64,000 bases of DNA, taken from NCBI GenBank assembly GCA_963841695.1, contig CAWJDQ010000008.1:124001-188000 (forward strand), read 5' to 3'. Made by a program: the position numbers and the translations under genes. Of the stretch, positions 8,704 to 17,252 are shown one piece after another. Position 1 is the stretch's first letter, and each line of letters opens with the position of its first letter. Source of the DNA: RYN-230 sp963841695. GTDB lineage: Bacteria > Actinomycetota > Actinomycetes > Streptosporangiales > Streptosporangiaceae. Under the pieces are notes generated by a model, which saw only the letters and a program-made list of their open reading frames with translations, was not told where the DNA came from and did no database searches.

Positions 8704-10661
8704 TGGGCCTCCGGGTCCCGCTCATGGTGCTGGACCCGGCGGTGCCGGCGGCCGTGCCGGACGTGCCAGTCCGGCTCGGCGCGGTGGACGCGCGGGCGGA
8801 TCCGGGCCCAGATCGTGTAGTCGCCGCCCCCGTACGGCACCTCCGCCACCACCTGGTACCAGGGGTTGCCGTTCAGGTCGCCGGCGATGTCACGGTCCAG
8901 CGCCCGGGTCGAGTAGAAGTCCAGCGCGACCAGGCTGAAGTACCTGCGGCGGATGAACCGGGCGTAGACCACGGGGTTTCCCGGCTGGCCCACCCCCGCG
9001 CTGATGCTGTGCCCGCTGGGCAGCACGACGCTCCGGGTGTTCGACCAGAGCTGCCAGCGGGACCCGAGCGGCAGGTAGTACTCGGGGATGGACGGCGTCT
9101 CGACCAGGAAACGCCCCGGATGGGCCGCCGCCAGGCGGCCGAAGGCCTGGTAGAACCGGGTCGAGTTGGGCCACTGGCGGAACAGCCAGAGGCCCTGGGC
9201 GGCTCCCCGCTCCGCGGGCACCACCAGGGCGGTGACCAGCGCCGCGGTGGCCGCGAGGCGGAGCCACCGGTAGCGGCAGAAGCCGATCAGCTTGCTGACC
9301 GCGTAGCCCGCGGCGATCGCCGCGAACCAGGCCCCGAAGTCCAGGTGCTTATCCAGGGAGGTCAGGGTGTGGATGCGGGCCTGCTCCAGGGGCACCAGCG
9401 AGGCGGCGGCGGCCAGCACCGCCAGCAGCAGTTTCCGGTGCAGGGACCGCTCGGTGAAGATCCCGATCGCCACCCCGGCCAGGGCGACAACCACGACGGT
9501 CATCGTCCACGTCCACGAGTCATTCAGGATCAGCAGCGGTGAGTCGGTCCCGGCCGCCCTGGTCAGGGTGGTCTGGCCGATCCCCGCCTCGTAGTAGCCG
9601 CCGCCGATGGTGACCAGCAGGATCGCGCCTGCGGTCACGTAGGCGGCCAGCGCGGCGCCCCGGGACACCGCCGCTTTCGTGCCGGCCGGCAGCGGCCACG
9701 CGTTCAGGATCACGATCGCCACCACGACCGGATCGAACAGCGCGGACGCGTACTTCGTGGCGTTGGCCAGGACCAGCGCGGCCGCGGCCGCGGCCATCCA
9801 GCCTGTCTCGTCACGGCGCCGGCCGGCGTGCACGGCACACCACGCGGCCAGGGCGACCAGGCACAGGGACATGGCGTCGTAGGTCGCGAACACGCCCAGG
9901 TGCAGCGTGGGACCGAGAACCGCCCAGAGCGCGGCGGCGAAGAACGCGGCCCGCCTGCCGTAGAGCCGTGACGTGGTCCCCCACAGCGCCGAGGTGGCGG
10001 CGAGCATGAACCCCAGGGACAGCAGCCGGGCCCCGGCCAGCCCGCCCACGCTGTCGGCCAGGGCCCCGAGCGGCGGATAGAGGACCGGGGCACCCGAGAA
10101 GTAGGTCGCATAGAGCGGGATGCTCGTGCCGTGCAGCCAGTGCGACCACTCCATGTGGCCGGCCCACAGGTACAGGGCCTCATCCTGGAACGCCGTGTTG
10201 GCCCGGATCAGCCGCAGGGACAGGGCCGCCTGGACGCAGAGCACCACCGGAAGTGCCCAGCCAGAGTGCGGCCCGATCCAGCGCCGCCAGGAAAGGCGCC
10301 GCCCGGCAGACGGCGTGGCCGCGCCGTCGGCCGGGCGGCGGGTGCGCCGCGGCGGAGGGGGCGGGGCCTGCGGAGCGGGCGGCAGCCCCGGCGGCGCGGG
10401 CCGGAGCGCCGCACCAGACGCGCTGATGGCCGCGGAGGCGGCCGCGCCCACGGGCTGCGGCAGGCCGGCGGGTCCCCCTGAACTCACCGCGCTGGTGGCC
10501 CGGCCTGGCCATCCCGCGTGGTCCCGGCCGGGGCCACGCGGGCGGTCCGGCCGATCCCGACGGCCCTGATCAGGGCTTTGAGCAGGCCAAAGGCGCCGCA
10601 CAGGGCTATCGTCGGTGGTCAAGGGTCCTCGCCTGGTTACGCAGGGGTTGGCCTGAGGCAC
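8700..10661 (-). CDS. GT-C-fold polytopic glycosyltransferase (GT39/ArnT-like)
   Basis: The protein has an Arg/Pro-rich cytoplasmic N-terminus of about 130 residues, then about ten membrane helices and a C-terminal soluble domain. The first external loop carries FQDEALYLWAGH, the acidic D-E motif that marks GT-C enzymes using polyprenyl-phosphate sugars; LYPPLGALAD resembles the second conserved loop. It probably transfers a sugar from a lipid carrier outside the membrane. The GTG at 10661 lies inside a strong hairpin, so the TTG at 10622 (after AGGCGAGGA) may be the true start. It is the first gene of the polysaccharide operon and follows the structured leader. Confidence 0.78.
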   Translation of the reverse strand: MPQANPCVTRRGPLTTDDSPVRRLWPAQSPDQGRRDRPDRPRGPGRDHAGWPGRATSAVSSGGPAGLPQPVGAAASAAISASGAALRPAPPGLPPAPQAPPPPPRRTRRPADGAATPSAGRRLSWRRWIGPHSGWALPVVLCVQAALSLRLIRANTAFQDEALYLWAGHMEWSHWLHGTSIPLYATYFSGAPVLYPPLGALADSVGGLAGARLLSLGFMLAATSALWGTTSRLYGRRAAFFAAALWAVLGPTLHLGVFATYDAMSLCLVALAAWCAVHAGRRRDETGWMAAAAAALVLANATKYASALFDPVVVAIVILNAWPLPAGTKAAVSRGAALAAYVTAGAILLVTIGGGYYEAGIGQTTLTRAAGTDSPLLILNDSWTWTMTVVVVALAGVAIGIFTERSLHRKLLLAVLAAAASLVPLEQARIHTLTSLDKHLDFGAWFAAIAAGYAVSKLIGFCRYRWLRLAATAALVTALVVPAERGAAQGLWLFRQWPNSTRFYQAFGRLAAAHPGRFLVETPSIPEYYLPLGSRWQLWSNTRSVVLPSGHSISAGVGQPGNPVVYARFIRRRYFSLVALDFYSTRALDRDIAGDLNGNPWYQVVAEVPYGGGDYTIWARIRPRVHRAEPDWHVRHGRRHRRVQHHERDPEAQ

Positions 10662-10723
10662 TGCCCCGGGTGGCCGCCCGGGGCAGTGCCGCTCCCGAGA
10701 GGCGGCACTAAGGCCAATCCCCT
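10643..10723 (-). promoter_or_regulatory. alternative hairpins before the polysaccharide operon (switch-like expression platform)
   Basis: On the minus strand AGTGCCGC (10702-10709) pairs perfectly with GCGGCACT (10685-10692). GGCACTGCCCCGGG (10677-10690) also pairs perfectly, over 14 bp, with CCCGGGGCAGTGCC (10657-10670). The two hairpins share 10685-10690, so they cannot form together. An outer 12-bp stem with one bulged A (10711-10723 with 10643-10654) encloses both. This is the arrangement expected of an attenuator or ribosome-access switch just before the first gene. Pairing is read directly from the sequence; the regulatory role is inferred. Confidence 0.6.
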
Positions 10724-10749
10724 CGGCAACTAAACGTTAACGGACGATG

Positions 10750-10842
10750 ACTCTGAGTGCTGAGGTTTCCGAGCTAACGACCGGGGATTTAGCATCCCCG
10801 TAACACTCCGTTTAGGTTCTCCGTTCCGTCATTACTCAGAGT
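10750..10842 (-). ncRNA. aptamer-like structured leader RNA, class not recognised
   Basis: A 9-bp closing stem ACTCTGAGT (10834-10842) / ACTCAGAGT (10750-10758) brackets about 75 bases. These contain a perfect 7-bp hairpin CGGGGAT-GCTAA-ATCCCCG (10782-10800) and conserved-looking purine-rich joints (ACGGAACGGAGAACC, GGTCGTTAGCTCGG). It is much richer in A and T than its surroundings. It lies directly upstream of mutually exclusive hairpins and the operon start. I compared it from memory with c-di-GMP-I/II, ydaO (c-di-AMP), cobalamin, SAM, TPP, FMN and glycine riboswitches and none fits. The complementary strand can form the same stem, so orientation rests on gene context. Confidence 0.5.
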
Positions 10843-11328
10843 AGCGACGTGCGGGTGCGGGGGCCGGTGCCGGTGCCGCTGTGGGGGCCACTGCGGGTAC
10901 CGGTGCCCGGTGCCGGTGTGGGGCCGCCGGGCCGGGTGCCGCGCCTCACGGGCTGCCACCGGCCTCACGGGCCGCCGCCCCCGGCGCCTCGCGATCAAGG
11001 GCCACCACCGGACGGGAAGCGGTGCGTCACGCGCGCGAGGGCGGCCCGGAAGTAAAGGCCGGCAGGAAATCCCCGGATACTCCAGCCGGCCAAATCGTCG
11101 CCTTTTCCGGGATTAACGGCAATCGGGCCCCGGCTCCCGCGCCCGCACTCATCTCAGGCATCCGGGGGCATCACCGCAGCCCCGGCCAAAAGCGGCCTAA
11201 GAGGTCCTGGCCAGCAGAGCGGACTTCTCCCGCGTAGCGGGGTTAAACGCAGTCATTTCAATCGCCCTTGGCTGGCGTGGCCGATTAAACGCGGCACAGC
11301 GCGCCTATTCCGTTGCTACAGTCTCGCC
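10843..11328. other. intergenic region with GGTGCCGGTGCC-type repeats, no gene seen
   Basis: About 485 bases separate the structured leader from the NUDIX gene. The first 110 bases are imperfect repeats of GGTGCCGGTGCC and its variants. The remainder has no open frame with coding character on either strand. TACAGT at 11317-11322 could be a -10 element for the NUDIX gene. No -35 box is convincing. Confidence 0.5.
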
Positions 11329-11829
11329 GTGAATTCCAGCCGATCAGAAGTAATTCCAGCAGACGTTTATGTGGCCTCCCTCGCCCGTAAGTGGATGGCC
11401 GCAGGCGCCTTGTGCCGTGACCAGGCTGGCCACGTTCTGCTCGTGGACCCCGTCTACCGGGACACCTGGGACGTGCCCGGGGGCATGGTGGAGGCGGAGG
11501 AGTCGCCGCACGCCGCCTGCCGCCGCGAGGTGTCCGAGGAAACCGGGCTGCATCTCCCGCTGGGACGGGTGCTCGCGGTGGACTGGGTGCCTTCCCAGCC
11601 GGATTACCCGGAGGGCCTGGTCGTGATCTACGACGGCGGCGTGCTCAGCCCCGGCGAGATCGCCGCCATCACGGTGCCCGCGGATGAGCTGGACGGCTTC
11701 GCGTTCGTGCCGCCCGACCAGGTGGCCGCCCGGGTCCGGCCGATCGTGGCGCGGCGGATCCGGGCCTGCCTGAGCGCCCTGGGCACCGGGACCGTCGCCG
11801 CGCTCGACAACGGCCGCGTGGCCCGCTGA
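11329..11829 (+). CDS. NUDIX hydrolase
   Basis: The 166-residue protein carries a complete NUDIX box, from GGMVEAEESPHAACRREV through SEETGL (G-x5-E-x7-R-E-x-x-E-E-x-G-L), which binds the divalent metal for hydrolysis of nucleoside-diphosphate-linked substrates. WDVPGG precedes it as usual. The GTG start lies six bases after TACAGT (11317-11322), so transcription may begin at the start codon and give a leaderless message. Substrate cannot be assigned. It is a single gene, facing away from the convergent phosphoribosyltransferase gene. Confidence 0.9.
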   Translation: MNSSRSEVIPADVYVASLARKWMAAGALCRDQAGHVLLVDPVYRDTWDVPGGMVEAEESPHAACRREVSEETGLHLPLGRVLAVDWVPSQPDYPEGLVVIYDGGVLSPGEIAAITVPADELDGFAFVPPDQVAARVRPIVARRIRACLSALGTGTVAALDNGRVAR

Positions 11830-11856
11830 CCGGGTGCCCGGTGAGGCGCCCGACGA

Positions 11857-12642
11857 TCAGCCCGGCGCGCCACCGGCGGGCGGAACGCAGGCAGCGCCGG
11901 TCCAGGGGCAGAGGGCCGGGTCGTAGTCGCGGCCGGAGAGGCCGCGGAGGAACGCCGCGTTGCCGCCGAACTCCTCGTTGATCCAGCGGGCGGCCACCAG
12001 CACCGACACCCGGGCCGCCCCGGCCGCCCGTAACGCCAGTACCGCGGACTGCGCGTGCCCGCCGCGGGCCCAGGTGTCGTCGACGAGCAGCACATGCGCG
12101 CCCGCGGGCAGGGCCGCCGTCGCCCGGAAGTGCCCGGCCTCGAGGTCCCGCGGATACTCGACCTCGCCGGCCGCGGCCAGGATGGCCTCACGGCCGGGCG
12201 CTAACCGGCTGACGATCGCGTGCAGCGGATGCTCCCCGGGCGCGGCCGGCAGCGAGGGCACCGTGGCCCAGTGCGTCACGGGCACGCCGGCCTGCCCGGC
12301 GCTCCCGGCGTGCGCCGCGCATCCGGCGTGCCGGGCCAGCCCCAGCAGCACGAGTAACGTGACCGTCGCCCGGTGCTCCGGCACGGCCGGCCGGGCCTTG
12401 TATCCCTGCATCAGGTAGCCCGACTGCTGCCCGGCCACCGCGTAGGCGAGGAACCCGGTGGCGTCGGCGAGCCCGGCCCGGCCGCGCCGCCGCTGGCACT
12501 GATAGCAGAGCCGGAAGCCGCTCACCGGCGTGGCGCACACCGCGCAGGTGATCATCTCCTGGCGGACCGCGTTGCGCAGGTACCCGCCGGCGCTGGCCAC
12601 CAGGGCCGCGCTCAGCCGGGCCACCACCTGCGGGTCGGCCAT
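11857..12642 (-). CDS. ComF-like phosphoribosyltransferase with zinc-binding cysteines
   Basis: The 261-residue protein has a cysteine cluster CAVC-x10-CYQC (residues about 33-50), a zinc-knuckle arrangement typical of ComF proteins. It is followed by a type I PRTase domain with the PRPP-binding block HVLLVDDTWARGGHAQSAV (the DD is in the expected place). It begins 1 base after the dprA stop, so the two genes are one transcript. ComF and DprA both belong to DNA uptake in naturally competent bacteria; in actinomycetes the pair is less well understood. What the PRTase acts on is unknown. Confidence 0.78.
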   Translation of the reverse strand: MADPQVVARLSAALVASAGGYLRNAVRQEMITCAVCATPVSGFRLCYQCQRRRGRAGLADATGFLAYAVAGQQSGYLMQGYKARPAVPEHRATVTLLVLLGLARHAGCAAHAGSAGQAGVPVTHWATVPSLPAAPGEHPLHAIVSRLAPGREAILAAAGEVEYPRDLEAGHFRATAALPAGAHVLLVDDTWARGGHAQSAVLALRAAGAARVSVLVAARWINEEFGGNAAFLRGLSGRDYDPALCPWTGAACVPPAGGAPG

Positions 12643-12643
12643 G

Positions 12644-13570
12644 TTACCGGGGCGCCAGCCGGTCCAGCGCGGCGCCGACCACCGCGGGCTCCGCGATCAG
12701 GTGATCCACGATGTCCAGCACGTCCTGCAGGTGGCCGGCCACGTGCACCCCGGGCCGCCCCACGAGTGCCCGGGCCCAGTCGGTGCGCGACACCACGAGC
12801 GGGGTGAGGATCACCGGCCGCCCGTGCCCCACCGCGATCCGCGCCTGGGCCCGCGACCCGCTCTGCTCTCCGGCCTCGACGACCACCGTGGCCAGCCCGT
12901 ATCCGGACATCGTGGCGTTGCGCATCAGGAAGTTGTGCCGCTGCGGCGGCGCGCCCGGCCAGAACTGCGACAGCACCAGGCCGCGCGCGGCGATCTCCTC
13001 CTGCAGGCCCCGGTTCGCCGCCGGATAGGCACGATCAATTCCCGTTCCGATAACGGAAACCGTCCGGCCCCCGGCGTCCAGCGCGGCCCGGTGGGCCGCG
13101 GTGTCGATGCCGAGGGCCAGCCCGGCCAGCACCGTCACGCCGCGGGCGGCGAATTCCCGGGCCAGCCCGGCCGCGATAGCCAGCCCGCGTGACGACGCCG
13201 CCCGGGACCCGACCACGGACACGGCCACCTCGTCCGGGGCCAGCGTGCCGCGGGCGAACAGGACCGGCGGCGCCTGATGGATGCCGCGCAGCCGGGCCGG
13301 GTAGTCGTCGTCGAGGATGCTCAGCAGCCGCCACCCCCGGTCCGCCCAGCCGCTGACCGCCTCCGCGGCCGCGTCCAGCGGGTCGGCTTCTCCTGGTGGC
13401 CGGACCAGCACCGGCGGTACCAGACGCCGCCACACCGCCAGGGCGCTGCCGGCCTCCAGCACCCCGGCCGTGATCTCGGCCCAGCCCCGCTGCCCGGGGC
13501 GCTCCCGGAGCAGCGCCACCAGCGCCGCCCGCTCCCCGGGCGCGCCATCCTCAACCCGGCGGCTGGCCAC
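12644..13570 (-). CDS. dprA: DprA/Smf-family DNA-processing protein
   Basis: The protein has 308 residues. A short helical N-terminal part is followed by the Rossmann-like DprA core: SVVGSRAASSRG, VLAGLALGIDTAAHRAAL, SVIGTGIDRAYP and LSQFWPGAPPQRHNFLMRNATMSG are the family blocks in order. Canonical DprA binds single-stranded DNA and loads RecA during transformation. There is no recognisable C-terminal winged-helix (DML1) domain. It is not next to topA or rnhB as many dprA genes are, but is coupled to a ComF-like PRTase gene, so it may be the specialised actinobacterial paralogue and not the transformation protein. Confidence 0.85.
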   Translation of the reverse strand: MASRRVEDGAPGERAALVALLRERPGQRGWAEITAGVLEAGSALAVWRRLVPPVLVRPPGEADPLDAAAEAVSGWADRGWRLLSILDDDYPARLRGIHQAPPVLFARGTLAPDEVAVSVVGSRAASSRGLAIAAGLAREFAARGVTVLAGLALGIDTAAHRAALDAGGRTVSVIGTGIDRAYPAANRGLQEEIAARGLVLSQFWPGAPPQRHNFLMRNATMSGYGLATVVVEAGEQSGSRAQARIAVGHGRPVILTPLVVSRTDWARALVGRPGVHVAGHLQDVLDIVDHLIAEPAVVGAALDRLAPR

Positions 13571-13670
13571 CCGCTCAGCCTACGAGGATGGCGGCTCGTG
13601 CGCCGGCCCGCGAGTGAAGCGGCCGGTGCGCGAGTTACGACAGGAGGCTGACGGCGCAGCGCGCACCGGC

Positions 13671-14351
13671 CTAGGACGACGCAGCCAGCGACAGGGGGGC
13701 GGGGCGGCTGGGGGCGGGGGTGATGCCCAGGCAGCCGTGGGCCATCGTGTCCAGCAGGTCCGCCAGCCGGTCAGCGGCCAGGCCACTGCGGAAGAACAGG
13801 GTGGACTGGATGGCCCCGATCGCCGCGTGCACGGCCAGCCGCAGCTCGCCGTCGGCGAGATCGGGCCGCAGCGGCGCCAGCAGGTGCACCCACTCCTCGA
13901 TGTACAGGCGCTGCTGGCGGCGCAGCCGCCGGCGGTCCTCGGCCGGCAGGGTGTGCGATTCCCGGTGGTAGACCATCAGGATCGTCCGGTCCAGCAGGGC
14001 CACCGCGATGTGGTCGCGGACCAGGTCGGACAGGCACTGGCGATCATCCGCCGAGGCGGAGACGATCTGCGCGGCCCGGCTCATCAGCCGGTCCATCACC
14101 TGGTCCAGCAGGGCGACCAGGATGGACGCCTTGCTGCCGAAGTGACGGTAGACCCCGGAGCCGACGATGCCGGCCTCCGCGCCGATGTCGGCCATGGACA
14201 CCGTGGTGAAGCCGCGCCGGGAGGCCAGGTCGGCCGCCGCGTGCAGGATCCTGTCCCGGCGCTCAGGATCACGCCGCCGCTGCGGACCACCCCCCTGCGG
14301 CGGGGCAAGCCGTCCGGGATCACGCTCGCGCGGGGAACGTGCGCTGGCCAT
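13671..14351 (-). CDS. TetR-family transcriptional regulator
   Basis: The 226-residue protein has a charged N-terminal tail of about 30 residues, then a TetR helix-turn-helix (RDRILHAAADLASRRGF, VSMADIGAEAGIVGSGVYRHF, GSKASILVALL). The C-terminal ligand domain resembles those of fatty-acid-responsive regulators such as KstR2/FadR types, but the match is general. It is transcribed divergently from an acyl-CoA dehydrogenase and acyl-CoA ligase with a 66-base shared region, so these genes are its likely targets, with an acyl-CoA as a plausible inducer. Confidence 0.9.
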   Translation of the reverse strand: MASARSPRERDPGRLAPPQGGGPQRRRDPERRDRILHAAADLASRRGFTTVSMADIGAEAGIVGSGVYRHFGSKASILVALLDQVMDRLMSRAAQIVSASADDRQCLSDLVRDHIAVALLDRTILMVYHRESHTLPAEDRRRLRRQQRLYIEEWVHLLAPLRPDLADGELRLAVHAAIGAIQSTLFFRSGLAADRLADLLDTMAHGCLGITPAPSRPAPLSLAASS

Positions 14352-14417
14352 CTAGCCAGTGTGACACCAGGCCAGCTAAAGTCCTAGTGAATCTGCGATC
14401 ACTTCGATGGAGCAGGC
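14352..14417. promoter_or_regulatory. divergent promoter/operator region between tetR and acyl-CoA genes
   Basis: The 66 bases contain an interrupted inverted repeat: TAGC (14353-14356) ... GTGTGACAC (14359-14367) ... GCTA (14375-14378), with GTGT/ACAC as the inner arms. A symmetric site of about 26 bp in a divergent TetR intergenic region is a good operator candidate. TAAAGT at 14377-14382 could be a -10 element. Binding is inferred. Confidence 0.4.
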
Positions 14418-15595
14418 GTGGATTTTGCTGAGAGCACCGAGCACCGCGACCTGCGGGCCGCTGTAGCGGCGATAGCCAGTGGGTTTGGCCCGCAGTACTA
14501 CGCGCAGCACGCGGCTGAGCGCACCCCGTGCGACGAGCTGTGGACCAAACTTGGTGAAGCAGGATTCATTGGCGTCAACATCCCGGCCGAGTACGGCGGC
14601 GGGGGCGGCGGCCTCACCGAACTCGCCCTGGTCTGCGAGGAACTCGGCGCGCAGGGCACCCCGCTGCTGCTGCTGGTGGTCTCGGCGGCCATCTCGGCGG
14701 AGGTACTCACCCGGTTCGGCACAGACGCGCAGCGGGCGGCCTGGCTGCCCGGGCTGGCCGCCGGCCGGACCAAGGTGGTCTTCGCGATCACCGAGCCGGA
14801 CGCGGGCTCGAACACGCACCGGCTGTCCACCACCGCCACCCGCGACGGCGACGAGTGGGTGCTGCGCGGCACCAAGTACTTTATTTCCGGCGTGGACGAG
14901 GCGGAGGCCCTGCTCGTCGTGGCCCGCACCGGCCCCGCGCCCTCCGCGGCGCCGGGCGGCCAGCCGGGCCGCGACGCGGCCGCGTTGTCGCTCTTCATCG
15001 TCCCCGCGGACTCGCCCGGGCTGGAACGGCGGGTACTCCCGGTTGATCTGCTGCTGCCCGAGAAGCAGTTCACGCTGCACTTCGACGACGTGCGGGCCGG
15101 GCCGGAGGCGCTGGTCGGCCAGGAGGGCGAAGGGTTCCGGCAGATCTTCCACGGGCTCAACCCGGAGCGGATCACCGGTGCCGCGCAGTGCGTGGGGATC
15201 GCGCGCTACGTGCTGGGCGCCGCGGCGCGGTACGCCCGCGAGCGCCAGGTCTGGGACGCGCCGATCGGCGCCCACCAGGGCGTGGCCCATCCGCTGGCCC
15301 GGGCGAAGATCGACACCGAGCTGGCCGCGCTGATGATCCGGCAGGCGTGCTGGCAGCACGATCACGGCGAGCGGCCGGCGAGTCCGCCAACATGGCCAAG
15401 TACGCGGCCGCCGAGGCCGCGATCGCCGCGGCGGACGCGGCCATGCAGACCCACGGCGGGAACGGCTTCGCCACTGAGTACGGCCTGCTGCCGTACTGGG
15501 CCTCGGCCCGGCTGCTCCGGGTGGCCCCGGTGAACCGGGAAATGATCCTCAACTACGTGGCCCAGCACAGCCTGGGCCTGCCCCGCTCGTACTGA
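14418..15595 (+). pseudogene. acyl-CoA dehydrogenase, one frameshift
   Basis: The frame from the GTG at 14418 gives a normal acyl-CoA dehydrogenase (AEYGGGGGGLTELALVCEELG, FAITEPDAGSNTHRL, NPERITGAAQCVGIARY) up to about 15370, then turns to nonsense. The next frame continues seamlessly with AGESANMAKYAAAEAAIAAADAAM, THGGNGFATEY and a proper C-terminus ending at 15595. One base is lost or gained near 15360-15385. Repaired, it would be about 390 residues, the usual family length, using FAD to oxidise an acyl-CoA. The acyl-CoA ligase gene starts 15 bases later, consistent with a fatty- or aromatic-acid activation operon controlled by the divergent TetR. Confidence 0.85.
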
Positions 15596-15610
15596 TTCCC
15601 AGGGAGCCCC

Positions 15611-17209
15611 GTGGACCTCGCGCGCAACCTCATCCAGCGGATCAACGTGGGCGACTCGCTGACCCGGTCGGCCGCCGCCCGGCCGGCGCAGCTCGCGGTG
15701 GTGGACGGCCCACGGCGGTGGACCTACGCGGAGTTCAACGCCTGGGTGAACCAGCTGGCCCACGGGCTGGCGGCCCGTGGCTACCACCGGGGTGACGCGC
15801 TGGGCCTGGCCTCGGCCAACAGCGCCGAGTTCCTCGCCGTCTACTACGCCTGCGCCAAGCTCGGCCTGGTCTGCGTGCCCATCAACCTGGGCTGGCGCCC
15901 GGACGAGGTGGCCTACGTGCTGGACCACTCCGGGGCCCGCGGCCTGGTCGCGGAGAGCCAGCTGGTGGGGCACGTCCGCGACGCGGTCGTGAAGGTGCCG
16001 GCCATCGCCGACGTGTTCGTGGCGCCCGGCACCGGCGCCGCGTACGAGGCCGAGCCCGCGGACCGGTCCTGGGCCACCCTGGCCGGCCTGGCCAGCCCGG
16101 CCGCGGGCCCGGCGGCTGCGGCGGACCCGGAGTGCTTCGTGGATGACCGGGACGCGATCAGCTACCTCTACACCTCCGGCACCACGTCGTTCCCCAAGGG
16201 CGTGGTGGGCACGCACGTGGCCATCTACCTGGAATCCATGTCCAGCGCGCTGGATTCCGGCTGGAACGCCAGCGACCGGTTCGTGGCCATGATGCCGATG
16301 TTCCACACCGCCCAGCTGAACGCGTTCTGCACGCCCGCGATCATGGTGGGCGCGACCATCCACGTGCTGCGCGGCTTCGACCCGGGGGCGCTGCTGGACC
16401 TGATCGAGCGGGAGCGGATCACCCAGGTGTTCGGCCTGCCGATGATGTTCCGGGCCCTGCTCGACCACCCGTCATTCGGCGGCCGGGACCTCTCCAGCCT
16501 GCGCCGCGCGGTGTACGCCATGGCACCCATGCCGGACCAGCTGATCCGGCGCTGCCTGGACGGCTTCGGCTGCGACTTCGCGCTGCTGTTCGGGCAGACC
16601 GAGATGAGCCCGGTCACCACGCTGTTCCGGCCCGAGCACCAGCTCTCGCACATCGGCGCGGTCGGCACCCCGATCACCGGCGTGCAGGTCGCGATCATGG
16701 GCCCGGACGGGGACCTGCTGCCCCAGGGTGAGCAGGGCGAGATCGTCTACCGCGGGCCCTCCACGATGAGCGAGTACCTGCACCACGAGGAGGCCACCGG
16801 GGCGGCGTTCGCGCACGGCTGGTTCCACTCCGGGGACGTGGGCCGGTTCGGTGAGGACGGCGTCCTGTGGTTCGCCGACCGCACCAAGGACGTGATCAAG
16901 ACCGGCGGCGAGAACGTGGCCTCGATCGAGGTGGAGAAGGCCGTGTACGCGGCCGAGCCGCGGGTGTCCGAGGCCGTCGTGGTCGGGCTGCCGCACGAGC
17001 GCTGGACCGAGGCGATCACCGCGGTGGTGGTGCCCAGGCCGGGCGAGAGCATCGATCCGGCTGCCCTGCTGCAGACGCTGCGCGGGAATCTGGACGGGTA
17101 CAAGGTGCCCAAGTCGGTGATCGTGGTGGACGAGCTGCCCAAGACCTCCACCGGGAAGATCCAGAAGAACGTGGTCCGGGATCAGCACGCCGCGCACTAC
17201 GACGACTGA
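15611..17209 (+). CDS. AMP-dependent acyl-CoA ligase (FadD-like)
   Basis: The protein has 532 residues. The adenylation motifs are intact: YLYTSGTTSFPKGVVGTH (P-loop, A3), FGQTEMSP (A5), WFHSGDVGRFGEDGVLWFADRTKD (A7-A8) and the terminal KTSTGKIQKN lysine block (A10). It would activate a carboxylic acid with ATP and CoA. It follows the acyl-CoA dehydrogenase gene by 15 bases with AGGGAGCCCC as ribosome site. Chain-length preference cannot be read from sequence; medium/long fatty acids or short branched acids are both possible. Confidence 0.9.
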   Translation: MDLARNLIQRINVGDSLTRSAAARPAQLAVVDGPRRWTYAEFNAWVNQLAHGLAARGYHRGDALGLASANSAEFLAVYYACAKLGLVCVPINLGWRPDEVAYVLDHSGARGLVAESQLVGHVRDAVVKVPAIADVFVAPGTGAAYEAEPADRSWATLAGLASPAAGPAAAADPECFVDDRDAISYLYTSGTTSFPKGVVGTHVAIYLESMSSALDSGWNASDRFVAMMPMFHTAQLNAFCTPAIMVGATIHVLRGFDPGALLDLIERERITQVFGLPMMFRALLDHPSFGGRDLSSLRRAVYAMAPMPDQLIRRCLDGFGCDFALLFGQTEMSPVTTLFRPEHQLSHIGAVGTPITGVQVAIMGPDGDLLPQGEQGEIVYRGPSTMSEYLHHEEATGAAFAHGWFHSGDVGRFGEDGVLWFADRTKDVIKTGGENVASIEVEKAVYAAEPRVSEAVVVGLPHERWTEAITAVVVPRPGESIDPAALLQTLRGNLDGYKVPKSVIVVDELPKTSTGKIQKNVVRDQHAAHYDD

Positions 17210-17252
17210 CGGCCGGGTGGGTGACGGGCCGGCCCGGGGGGCTGGCGGGCCG

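Noticed and set aside
10750..10842. ydaO (c-di-AMP) or GEMM (c-di-GMP) riboswitch
   Set aside because: GTTAGCTCGG superficially recalls the ydaO CAGCTAAC block, but it is in the wrong strand sense, and the GGTAGG and GGGGTGAATC elements are missing; the GEMM tetraloop/receptor motifs are absent too. Left as an unassigned class.
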